From assembly GCA_020846655.1 (NCBI GenBank), contig JADLDL010000036.1, positions 1 to 53,636 on the forward strand: a DNA stretch of 53,636 nucleotides, given 5' to 3'. Positions 15,294-22,788 of the stretch are shown here, piece after piece; the stretch's first letter is position 1; the number at the start of each line of letters is the position of its first letter. Position numbers and translations under genes: made by a program. The notes beneath the pieces are model-generated. The model was not told the DNA's origin. It saw only the letters and a program-made list of their open reading frames with translations, and did no database searches. The stretch comes from Saprospiraceae bacterium (GTDB lineage: Bacteria > Bacteroidota > Bacteroidia > Chitinophagales > Saprospiraceae).

Positions 15294-18164
15294 TTGAAAA
15301 AACTACTTTACTTTTTCTGCGTTTTGGCGGGCCATTGTGTAGCCCAAACCGGCAACCTGGGGCTGCCGCCGGTTACAAATTTTCCCAAAACGAGCTACCG
15401 GGCCGGCACACAAAACTGGGACATTGCGCAAGACGCCCAGGGGCGAATGTTGTTTGCCAACAATGAAGGCCTGCTCCTGTTTGACGGTACCCGCTGGCAG
15501 CGTTTCCCGATCGGAAACGGCACCTGCGTGCGCTCCGTGGCCGTGGGCCCCGGTGGAAAAATCTACGTCGGAGGGCAGGGAGAGATCGGTTTCTTCAGTC
15601 CGGATGCCCGGGGCCGGCTGCAGTACCAATCGCTAAACCAGCTGGTGCCGGCAGAAAACCGGCAATTTACCGACGTCTGGGACATTGCGGTGTCGCCGGA
15701 GGGCGCCGTGTGTTTTCGGAGTGCCGAATGGCTCTTGCAATATAAAAATGAAAAAATACGCGCCTTTTCCAGCGGCGGTAACCTTTGGTTCCTGGGCAAA
15801 ACCAGCGGCGGAAAACTACTGATCCAGGATTCGAACAACGGCCTGATGTGGTTTGACGGCGATCATTTTTCGCTCCTCACGCCCGGCGCCAAACCTGCGA
15901 GCCTCGTGACGGCCTTGCTGCCGCTGGGCCCCGACAGCACCTTGGTCACCACCCTGAAAAACGGTATTTTTTTATTGGCCAAGGATCAGTTTTTGCCCTG
16001 GACGACGCCGATTGACCCGTATTTGAAAGAAAAACGAATCTACCACGCGGCCCGTACGCCCGGCGGCGACCTGGCCCTCGGCACCTCGCTCGGTGGCCTG
16101 GTGGTGCTCGGGACCGACCGACGCCCCTTGCAGTGGCTTCAAAAAAGTGAAGGCCTGCTCACGGCCAACGTGCTGTCGGTTTTTTGCGACCGGGCCCGCA
16201 ACCTCTGGCTGGGCTTGGACAACGGCATCTCGGAGGTGGAAATCAACTCGCCGTTTTACCGTATTTTCCCCGACGGCAGCCTCGAGGGTACGGGCTATGC
16301 CGCACGGGTGTTTCAACAAAAATTATACCTGGGTACTTCCAACGGCTTGTTTTACAAACCCTTTGGCGCCTATGCCAACCCTTTTCAACACGAAAATTTT
16401 AACCTCGTACAAGGCACGACGGGGCAGGTTTGGAGTTTGGACGAAGTCGGGGGGCAATTGTTGCCCGGGCACCACGAAGGCCCGCTCCGCGTCGACAAGG
16501 ACCGGGCCAACCCATTGGTCAATATTCCGGGCGCCTGGCGTTTTGTGCCGATCAACGATACCGCCATGGTGGCCGGCCAGTACGATGGGCTTACGTTGTT
16601 CACCCGACCGCCCGGCGGCGCCTGGCAATTCCGGCGGCGCCTGGCGGGTTTGAACGAGTCGTGCCGGGTGATGGTGCGCGAAAAGGACGGCACGCTGTGG
16701 GTCTCGCACCCGTACCGGGGTGTTTTCCGGGTGCGGATCCGGGACAACTTCCGCGACCTGGAGGTGCGCTTGCTGGGCGAGCAGGACGGGCTGCCATCTA
16801 ATTTGAACAACTACGTTTTCGAGATCGACGGCACCATGCTGGTGGCTGCCGAGCGCGGCATTTTTCGTTTCGATGCGCCCAGCGGGCGCTTTGTAGCCCA
16901 TCCGGGTTTCGACGGGCGGATGGGCGGCAGCGGCCGCACCCGTTTTTTGGGCCAGGACCAGCGCGGCAATGTTTGGTTTTGCAAAGGCGAAGACACCGGC
17001 GTGCTCTGGATCGAGGACGGCACCCTGGAGAAAAAAATCAGGCGGCAAGTGTTTCCACAACTGGCCGGCCAACTGGTCGGCGGCTTCGAGCATATTTCGC
17101 CGGTGGATGCGCACAACGTTTTTTTTGGCGCCGAAAAGGGCTTTTTGCACCTCGATCCCGAACGCCTCCGGCAGCTCGATACCAGCCTGAACGTGCTGAT
17201 CAGCAATGTTTTTTTGACCAACAGCGGCGATAGTTTGCTGGCGGCCGGCTATTCGGACATCGAGCAGCTCGGGTTGCCATACCGCCTGAACAGCCTCCGA
17301 TTTGCTTTTTCGGCGCCGGTGTACGGCGCGGCGCGGCGGGTGCAGTACAGCTGCCGGCTCGAAGGCCTGGAGAAAAACTGGTCGGCCTGGAGCGAAAAAA
17401 CCGAGCGGGAATTTCCGCACCTGGGCGCCGGCGACTATGTATTTTGGGTAAAAGCCCGCAATGAATTTGGGGTGGAAAGCGCCGCGCAGCGCTTTGTTTT
17501 CGTTGTGCATCCGCCCTGGTACGCCAGCACCTGGGCCTGGCTGCTCTACGCCGCACTGCTGGCCTTGGGGCTCCGGGCGCTATTTCGGCGGCAAAAACGG
17601 CGTTTTGAAACCGAAAAAGCCAGCCTTACCACCGAGCATCGCCTCCAAACCGAGGCCCAGCAACGCCTGGTGGAACAAACCGAGCAGGAACTGGTGCGGC
17701 TGCAAAATGAAAAACTCGCCTCGGAAGTGGCGCACAAAAACCAGGAACTGGCCCTCGCCACCCTGCACCTGGTGCAAAAAGGCGAAATCCTGAGTAGCAT
17801 CCAGGAAGAGCTCACGCGCGCCCTGGAGAGCAAAAGCGATCCCAAAGCCCTGCGAGCCGACCTGAGCCGGATGGTACGGGCTTTGCAAATGGACGAACAA
17901 ACGGACGCCGATTGGGAACAATTTGCCATTCATTTTGACCAGGTGCACGGCGATTTTTTGAAGCGCCTCCGCGAAAAATACCCCCAACTCACGCCGCACG
18001 ACCACCGCTTGTGCGCCTACCTGCGCATGAACCTGAGTACCAAGGAAATTGCCAATCTGCTCAATATTTCTGTGCGGGGCGTGGAAGGCAGCCGCTACCG
18101 CCTCCGCAAAAAAATGGACCTGCCGGGCGATGCCAACTTGCCGGAAGTGATGTTGCAAGTGTAA
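15294..18164 (+). CDS. Membrane-spanning one-component regulator: beta-propeller, triple-Y, LuxR-type HTH
   Basis: A 956-residue sensor-regulator. After a signal peptide (KKLLYFFCVLAGHCVAQ) comes a long periplasmic beta-propeller (about 20-640, repeated blades such as WDIAQDAQGRMLFANNEGLL), a triple-tyrosine (Y_Y_Y) domain (about 650-740), one transmembrane helix (near 740-765), a coiled coil (about 770-850) and a cytoplasmic helix-turn-helix (about 895-945, NLSTKEIANLLNISVRGVEGSRYRLRKKM). There is no kinase domain, so ligand binding outside must be relayed to the HTH through the membrane. I chose the TTG at 15294 because it places the signal peptide at the N-terminus; the open frame runs upstream to 15099 with an ATG at 15180 that would add a hydrophilic leader. 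It is divergent from the GH16/SusCD locus and probably its activator. Confidence 0.85.
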   Translation: MKKLLYFFCVLAGHCVAQTGNLGLPPVTNFPKTSYRAGTQNWDIAQDAQGRMLFANNEGLLLFDGTRWQRFPIGNGTCVRSVAVGPGGKIYVGGQGEIGFFSPDARGRLQYQSLNQLVPAENRQFTDVWDIAVSPEGAVCFRSAEWLLQYKNEKIRAFSSGGNLWFLGKTSGGKLLIQDSNNGLMWFDGDHFSLLTPGAKPASLVTALLPLGPDSTLVTTLKNGIFLLAKDQFLPWTTPIDPYLKEKRIYHAARTPGGDLALGTSLGGLVVLGTDRRPLQWLQKSEGLLTANVLSVFCDRARNLWLGLDNGISEVEINSPFYRIFPDGSLEGTGYAARVFQQKLYLGTSNGLFYKPFGAYANPFQHENFNLVQGTTGQVWSLDEVGGQLLPGHHEGPLRVDKDRANPLVNIPGAWRFVPINDTAMVAGQYDGLTLFTRPPGGAWQFRRRLAGLNESCRVMVREKDGTLWVSHPYRGVFRVRIRDNFRDLEVRLLGEQDGLPSNLNNYVFEIDGTMLVAAERGIFRFDAPSGRFVAHPGFDGRMGGSGRTRFLGQDQRGNVWFCKGEDTGVLWIEDGTLEKKIRRQVFPQLAGQLVGGFEHISPVDAHNVFFGAEKGFLHLDPERLRQLDTSLNVLISNVFLTNSGDSLLAAGYSDIEQLGLPYRLNSLRFAFSAPVYGAARRVQYSCRLEGLEKNWSAWSEKTEREFPHLGAGDYVFWVKARNEFGVESAAQRFVFVVHPPWYASTWAWLLYAALLALGLRALFRRQKRRFETEKASLTTEHRLQTEAQQRLVEQTEQELVRLQNEKLASEVAHKNQELALATLHLVQKGEILSSIQEELTRALESKSDPKALRADLSRMVRALQMDEQTDADWEQFAIHFDQVHGDFLKRLREKYPQLTPHDHRLCAYLRMNLSTKEIANLLNISVRGVEGSRYRLRKKMDLPGDANLPEVMLQV

Positions 18165-18229
18165 GTGCGCGGGGCTTGTAACATTTTCGCAGCGGCCCAC
18201 GTCTTCCCGGGATTAAACAACCATTTGCT

Positions 18230-19003
18230 ATGAAACAATTTTGCTTGCTGCTTTCCGCACTTTTCCTGATGGCCTCCGCTGCCCAGGCCCAAACCGCCAC
18301 TTTTCACCGGTTTATTGAAAAACACAAAAAAGACAAGGCCTTCACCTATGCTTACCTGAGCAAGGACCTGTTTGAGGTGGTGAGCCGCACCGAGATTGGC
18401 GACAAAGACTGGAGAAAAGTACATCAGGTGGTCAAAAACGTGGGTAGCCTGAGCCTGTTGGCTGCCGACAGCATTCAAACCGGCCTGGCATTGTACAAAG
18501 AAGCACTTGCCCTGGTGCCGACGGCTGAATTTGACGAACTCCTGTCGGTGCAGGATGGCCAGGACAAAGTCCGCATTTGGGCCAAGGAAGCCGAGGGTGT
18601 CATCAGCGACCTGGTGTTGCTGGTGGGTTCGTCCAACAGCTTTGTGCTGATCTGTTTTTCGGGCAACCTGGAACTGGGGAATATCCTGTCCCTGGCCGAA
18701 CTGCTGGATGCCGATCAGGTGGAAAATCTGGTACAAACAACCGAGGCCGTCGCCCTTGATTTTAGCATCAGCCCCAATCCCAGCGCCGGCATTTTCACCC
18801 TGCAATACCTGGACGAGGCCGATTCTCCGGCCGTGCTGACGCTGACCGACCAAAACGGCCGTCAGGTGGCGCAACGCACGCTCTCTGGCGCAGGAAGCCA
18901 GCGGGTGGATGTAACGGAATTGCCAACGGGCCTGTATTGGGTACAATTGAAAACCCAAAACGGCAAAGTTGGGGTGAAGCAAGTCCAACTGGCGAAGCCC
19001 TGA
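18230..19003 (+). CDS. DUF4252-like secreted protein with T9SS sorting domain
   Basis: A 257-residue protein with a signal peptide (cleavage after AAQAQ), a DUF4252-like domain (about 22-160: FIEKHKKDKAFTYAYLSKDLFEVVSR at the start, LLVGSSNSFVLICFSGNLEL near the end), and a T9SS type A C-terminal sorting domain (about 178-257, starting DFSISPNPSAGIFTL and ending GLYWVQLKTQNGKVGVKQVQLAKP). DUF4252 proteins in this phylum are typically small lipoproteins of unknown function encoded near ECF sigma factor genes; carrying a T9SS tail instead is unusual. No ECF gene is adjacent here. It follows the LuxR-HTH regulator by 65 bp and is followed by a terminator hairpin. Confidence 0.8.
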   Translation: MKQFCLLLSALFLMASAAQAQTATFHRFIEKHKKDKAFTYAYLSKDLFEVVSRTEIGDKDWRKVHQVVKNVGSLSLLAADSIQTGLALYKEALALVPTAEFDELLSVQDGQDKVRIWAKEAEGVISDLVLLVGSSNSFVLICFSGNLELGNILSLAELLDADQVENLVQTTEAVALDFSISPNPSAGIFTLQYLDEADSPAVLTLTDQNGRQVAQRTLSGAGSQRVDVTELPTGLYWVQLKTQNGKVGVKQVQLAKP

Positions 19004-19039
19004 ACACCAGGCTGGGGCGCGGAAGCGGCCTGGCCAGCC

Positions 19040-19096
19040 AATGGCACATTGGGTATTGTAATTTTTTAAGGTGCAATGCCCAATGTGCCATTTTTT
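19040..19096 (+). terminator. Hairpin with T-run after the DUF4252-like gene
   Basis: Arms 19040-19058 and 19074-19092 pair over 19 bp with one mismatch (core AATGGCACATTGGG / CCCAATGTGCCATT), followed by T6. Works as an intrinsic terminator by structure. The CATTG-rich arms resemble those of the dyad at 29183-29273, so it may belong to a dispersed intergenic repeat family. Confidence 0.75.
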
Positions 19097-19117
19097 AATA
19101 AGCCAGTTGGCATGCCG

Positions 19118-19125
19118 TATCTTCG
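19118..19125 (+). promoter_or_regulatory. Candidate -7 element TATCTTCG of the Crp/Fnr gene
   Basis: TATCTTCG differs from TAnnTTTG at one position and sits 19 bp before the ATG at 19145. The T-run of the preceding terminator (19091-19096) is about 21 bp upstream and could serve as the -33 region. Confidence 0.4.
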
Positions 19126-19144
19126 CCAGCATACTGCTGGAAGC

Positions 19145-19729
19145 ATGCCGTACCACCTGATCGTCCAAAATATTTCAAAGTACATCCGGCTCAGCCCGGA
19201 GGAAGAGGCCCATTTTGTGTCTTTGCTGGGCCGGCAGCACCTGAAAAAAAAGCAGTTTTTGTTGCAGGAAGGCGAGGTATGCCGGCATTCAGCCTTCGTC
19301 ACACGGGGTTGCCTGCGTGGCTATACGCTGGACAGCAACGGCCTGGAGCACATCCTGCAATTTGCGCCGCCCGATTGGTGGATTGCCGATATGTACAGCC
19401 TGCTGTCGCAGCAGCCCGGCACGCTGAATATCGATGCCCTGGAAGACTCAGAAGTCCTGTTGTTGTCGAAGAAAGATCAGGAACAACTATACCTCGACAT
19501 CCCAAAATTTGAGCGCTTCTTTCGGATCATCACCGAAAACTCCCTGCTCAGCAGCCGCCAACGCCTGCTCGATAGCCTGAGTCTCAACGCGCAGCAACGC
19601 TACGAGGCGTTTTGCCAGCGCTACCCTTCCCTGATTCATTGTTTGCCACAGAAACAAATTGCCGCCTACATCGGCGTGACGCCTGAGTTTTTGAGCAAAA
19701 TGCGCGCGGAATTGCTGCGCAAAAAATAG
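19145..19729 (+). CDS. Crp/Fnr-family transcriptional regulator
   Basis: A 194-residue regulator with an N-terminal cyclic-nucleotide-binding-like beta-roll (about 25-115, including LLQEGEVCRHSAFVTRGCLRGY) and a C-terminal helical DNA-binding domain (about 145-194, LPQKQIAAYIGVTPEFLSKMR). The Arg and Glu that bind cAMP in true CRP are not evident, so cAMP sensing is doubtful. The open frame starts at 19076 inside the terminator hairpin; the ATG at 19145 gives the family-typical N-terminus. It is 70 bp upstream of a pirin gene; Crp/Fnr-like genes of this short type are often followed by the gene they control in Bacteroidota, so control of the pirin is a reasonable inference. Confidence 0.88.
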   Translation: MPYHLIVQNISKYIRLSPEEEAHFVSLLGRQHLKKKQFLLQEGEVCRHSAFVTRGCLRGYTLDSNGLEHILQFAPPDWWIADMYSLLSQQPGTLNIDALEDSEVLLLSKKDQEQLYLDIPKFERFFRIITENSLLSSRQRLLDSLSLNAQQRYEAFCQRYPSLIHCLPQKQIAAYIGVTPEFLSKMRAELLRKK

Positions 19730-19736
19730 ATTTCTT

Positions 19737-19778
19737 AATCTAGATTATTGGCGCCAGCCTGCCGGCGCCGCACCTTTG
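19737..19778 (+). promoter_or_regulatory. Promoter and operator-like palindrome of the pirin gene
   Basis: TTGG (19748-19751), 19 bp, CACCTTTG (19771-19778) reproduces the Bacteroidota promoter layout 22 bp before the ATG at 19800. Directly upstream of the -33 element lies the 10-bp palindrome AATCTAGATT (19737-19746), a possible site for the Crp/Fnr protein encoded just before. The spacer itself contains GGCGCC twice. Confidence 0.6.
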
Positions 19779-19799
19779 TGTTGTCAAAACGATTGAACG

Positions 19800-20672
19800 A
19801 TGGACAGAAAAAAATTTCTCAAAACAAGTCTGCTCGGTACCGGCGTGCTAGCCGTCAGCGGTGCCCTGGGCAGCGTGATCCACAACAACATCGACGAACT
19901 CCGACCCATAGATGTGGTGGGGTTCAATCATCTTCCCAACACAAAGTCAAGTATCATGGCCAACACTATTTTGCATAAAGCAGACACCCGGGGCAACGCC
20001 AACCACGGCTGGCTCAATAGTTACCATACTTTTTCCTTTGCCAATTATTACAACCCCGAACGGATGCATTTCGGTGTGTTGCGGGTACTCAACGACGATA
20101 CAGTGCAGGCTGGCCGGGGCTTCGGCACCCATCCGCACGACAATATGGAAATTATTTCCATTCCGCTCGAAGGCGATCTGGAGCACAAGGATAGCATGGG
20201 CAACGTGGCCACCATTCGCAACGGCGACATTCAGGTGATGAGTGCCGGCACGGGCATTCAGCACAGTGAATACAACAAAAACAAAGACAGCCTGGTCAAA
20301 TTCCTCCAAATCTGGGTGTTTCCCAACCAACGCAATGTGACGCCCCGCTACGACCAGATCAGCCTCAATTTGGCTGACCGCAAAAATAAACTGCAACAAA
20401 TCCTGTCGCCCAACCCCATCGACGAAGGGGTTTGGATTCACCAGAACGCCTGGTTTCACCTGGGCGACCTGGAAAAAGGCTTCCAAACGCAGTACAAAAT
20501 CAAAGGGCAGGGAAATGGCGTGTATGCCTTCGTGCTGAGCGGCGCCGTTACCATCAACGGCGAAGCCCTCAGCGCCCGCGATGGCTATGGCATCTGGAAT
20601 GTGGAGCAATTCGACATCCGGGCCGACAGCCAATCCGAACTGTTGCTTATGGAAGTGCCTATGACCATTTAA
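19800..20672 (+). CDS. Pirin-family protein with an N-terminal export-like leader
   Basis: A 290-residue bicupin. The pirin body begins at Met53 (MANTILHKADTRGNANHGWL) and contains the full metal-ligand set His111, His113 (THPHDNME), His155 and Glu157 (GIQHSEYN). Pirins bind Fe or similar metal; some show quercetin 2,3-dioxygenase activity, others are redox sensors, and the activity here is open. Ahead of the body is a 52-residue extension with a basic start and hydrophobic core (MDRKKFLKTSLLGTGVLAVSG) that looks like a Tat-type or Sec signal although it has only one Arg followed by two Lys. An ATG at 19956 would give a normal cytoplasmic pirin, but the promoter and spacing fit the start at 19800. 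It is probably controlled by the upstream Crp/Fnr regulator. Confidence 0.88.
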   Translation: MDRKKFLKTSLLGTGVLAVSGALGSVIHNNIDELRPIDVVGFNHLPNTKSSIMANTILHKADTRGNANHGWLNSYHTFSFANYYNPERMHFGVLRVLNDDTVQAGRGFGTHPHDNMEIISIPLEGDLEHKDSMGNVATIRNGDIQVMSAGTGIQHSEYNKNKDSLVKFLQIWVFPNQRNVTPRYDQISLNLADRKNKLQQILSPNPIDEGVWIHQNAWFHLGDLEKGFQTQYKIKGQGNGVYAFVLSGAVTINGEALSARDGYGIWNVEQFDIRADSQSELLLMEVPMTI

Positions 20673-20701
20673 AAACAGGCGCGCAGATCTTTATATCGGC
20701 T

Positions 20702-20755
20702 GAAGCCCGAGCAGTCCGGAATCTTGACCGGATTGCGCGGGCTTCGCTATTTTTG
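20702..20755 (+). terminator. Terminator whose T-run doubles as the next gene's -7 box
   Basis: Nested hairpin: GAAGCCCG (20702-20709) with CGGGCTTC (20738-20745), and TCCGG (20715-20719) with CCGGA (20728-20732), followed by CTATTTTTGC. The T-run forms TATTTTTG (20748-20755), a perfect TAnnTTTG, and TTGA at 20724-20727 lies at the -33 distance. The element therefore seems to end the pirin transcript and start the WYL-regulator transcript. Confidence 0.65.
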
Positions 20756-20772
20756 CTGCAAATCAAACAGCA

Positions 20773-21471
20773 ATGAACCGGATTGACCGCCTCATGGGCA
20801 TCGTGAGCACCTTGCAGTCGAAAAAATACATGACCGTCGAGCAGATGGCCGAACACTTCGGGATCAGTGTGCGCACGGCGTTTCGCGACCTGCGGGCTAT
20901 GGGCGAAATCGGGGTGCCTATCGGTTTCGAAACCGGCAAGGGGTATTTTATCCAGCAAGGATACTTTTTGCCGCCGGTGTCGCTCACGGCCGAAGAAGCC
21001 AATGCGCTGGCCTTGATCGAGCCGCTGGTGGTCCGTTTTGCCGATACATCGATTCGTCAGCACTTTGAAACGGCCTTGTCCAAGATCAAAATGGTGCTGG
21101 GGCAGCGGCAGCGGCAAAATTTTGAATTAATCCAGACCCAAACGGCGCACTTCATTCCGGACGCCTACGCCCATTTGCTGCCCAGTACCAACTACTTGAC
21201 GACGATCCAAAACTCGATCATTGAAAAAAACATCCTGCGCATTGAGTACCAAAATTTCAGCGGCGAAACCAGCATCCGCGAGGTGGAACCCATTGGCCTG
21301 ACGTTTTACTCGCTCAACTGGCACCTCATCGCCTGGTGCCACCTGCGCCACGATTACCGGGATTTTCGCACCAGCCGTATCCAGTACTTGAACGCCACCA
21401 TCCAGCCCTTCCGCAAAACCGACCATATCGAACTGAACGAATACCTGAAAACCATACAGGAACTGCGCTAG
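20773..21471 (+). CDS. YafY-type HTH/WYL-domain transcriptional regulator
   Basis: A 232-residue regulator with an N-terminal winged helix-turn-helix of the HTH_11 type (about 1-60, MTVEQMAEHFGISVRTAFRDL) and a C-terminal WYL domain (about 140-205, REVEPIGLTFYSLNWHLIAWC followed by RDFRTSRI). WYL domains bind nucleic-acid or nucleotide ligands in several characterised regulators; the ligand here is unknown. Its promoter overlaps the terminator of the pirin gene, and the transcript start should lie only about 10 bp before the ATG. The DoxX gene downstream has its own candidate promoter and an operator-like dyad and is the likeliest target. Confidence 0.9.
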   Translation: MNRIDRLMGIVSTLQSKKYMTVEQMAEHFGISVRTAFRDLRAMGEIGVPIGFETGKGYFIQQGYFLPPVSLTAEEANALALIEPLVVRFADTSIRQHFETALSKIKMVLGQRQRQNFELIQTQTAHFIPDAYAHLLPSTNYLTTIQNSIIEKNILRIEYQNFSGETSIREVEPIGLTFYSLNWHLIAWCHLRHDYRDFRTSRIQYLNATIQPFRKTDHIELNEYLKTIQELR

Positions 21472-21476
21472 GAAGT

Positions 21477-21497
21477 GATTTGCGGAGGTGCCAAATC
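21477..21497 (+). promoter_or_regulatory. Dyad GATTTG-N9-CAAATC upstream of the DoxX gene
   Basis: Perfect 6-bp arms at 21477-21482 and 21492-21497, starting 5 bp after the WYL-regulator stop and about 95 bp before the DoxX ATG. A GACTTTTG at 21553-21560 is a possible -7 element of the DoxX operon. Candidate operator; no function shown. Confidence 0.35.
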
Positions 21498-21590
21498 ATC
21501 ATTTGAGCCGTCCCAAATCCTGATCTGGAGCACGCAGGGGCAAGACCCCGGCGACTTTTGCGTCATGCTTTCACAAAAACATTTTTCATC

Positions 21591-22778
21591 ATGAACATGA
21601 CATTCAAGTCGCTGCTTTTTGGTCCTGCTGCTTCCGGCAGCCTTTCTTTTCAACTGGTGTACGCACTGTTTCGCTTCTACTGCGGCATTTCGATGGCCAT
21701 TGGGGCCGGTATTTCCAAGGTTTTCCACAAAATTGACGAACAAGGCGGTACCGAGTGGGCCAACCTGGCCTTCGGGGTGCCGGAATGGTTTGTCAAACAG
21801 GTGGGTGAGATCGGTTTCACTATCATCTCCCCGACGTTTTGGGCATATATGGCGGTGTACGGCGAATGTATCGGCGGCTTACTGGTAGCGTTGGGCCTGC
21901 TGACCCGGATTTCCGCCCTGCAAATGGCCTTTCAGTTTTTTGTGGTATCGTTTATCTGGTACGATGCGCCCATGCCGTTTGCCATGTATTACCAGCAACT
22001 CATTTTCTGGGCCTTCGTCCTGATATCGGCAACCGGCGGCGGGCGTTTTTCGCTCGACCAGTGGCTGACAGGGCGCTCGCGGCCAGCGATGGCAACAACC
22101 AAAGTGGCGCTGAGTAGTTTGTTCCTGTTGTTGGCTACCAGCGGTGGTTTTGCTCAAACGGGTACGGCGCCGGTGCGGGTGAGTTTTACCGTTTCCAATC
22201 CCTCTTTGAAAAACCGGGCTATCGACATCCGGCATTTCGATGCCCGGCGCCAAACGGCCAGTGGATATGGCTACGACCTGAATGCCCTGGCTTCGCACCC
22301 GGTCAACATGCCGGCCGGCACGCGGGTGTACGAAAAGCGCAAGGGCGAATGGGTGCTGGTGCTGGTACTCAGCGCCGACGACAACGGCAGGCGTTTCGAC
22401 CTGAGTCAAACGTACGAAATCCATCCGGAGCAGCGCAAGCAGGCGGCTGCCGATGAGCAGGCTGAAAAAATAGTCCGCCAGCAGCAAGACGCCGAAGAGG
22501 CCGGGGGGCGGCAGCATCTGGAAATGGTTACGGTTCGGGTGGCTGGAAAATTGCCCTGGAACCGCCAGGTGTATGTGCGGGCAGAATTGCCGGGTGATCC
22601 CGGGCGCTCGAGCCAGGGATTTTGCCAAAAAATCAGTTGGTTCAATACTCACCTTGTCCGGTATCCGGTGGGCACGAAAATATACCTTTGCGAAGGCGCT
22701 TTCTGGGAAGGTCCGGTGCCGGAAGCGTACGTGTTGACCCTGGACGTGTCAAGCGCCAACGATACCCTACGGCTGTAA
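21591..22778 (+). CDS. DoxX-family membrane protein fused to a secreted domain
   Basis: A 395-residue protein in two parts. Residues about 1-160 form a DoxX-like four-helix membrane domain (FRFYCGISMAIGAGISKVFH, YGECIGGLLVALGLLTRISALQM). Then, beginning at an in-frame Met codon (22089), comes what looks like a complete signal peptide (MATTKVALSSLFLLLATSGG ending FAQ) and a roughly 205-residue exported domain of no family I recognise, with a Glu/Gln-rich helix in the middle. No stop separates the parts, so as read it is one chain with a fifth membrane segment placing the C-terminal part outside; an internal start at 22089 making a separate secreted protein is the alternative. The 7TM AraC regulator gene follows by 10 bp. 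Confidence 0.8.
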   Translation: MNMTFKSLLFGPAASGSLSFQLVYALFRFYCGISMAIGAGISKVFHKIDEQGGTEWANLAFGVPEWFVKQVGEIGFTIISPTFWAYMAVYGECIGGLLVALGLLTRISALQMAFQFFVVSFIWYDAPMPFAMYYQQLIFWAFVLISATGGGRFSLDQWLTGRSRPAMATTKVALSSLFLLLATSGGFAQTGTAPVRVSFTVSNPSLKNRAIDIRHFDARRQTASGYGYDLNALASHPVNMPAGTRVYEKRKGEWVLVLVLSADDNGRRFDLSQTYEIHPEQRKQAAADEQAEKIVRQQQDAEEAGGRQHLEMVTVRVAGKLPWNRQVYVRAELPGDPGRSSQGFCQKISWFNTHLVRYPVGTKIYLCEGAFWEGPVPEAYVLTLDVSSANDTLRL

Positions 22779-22788
22779 AAACGAATAC

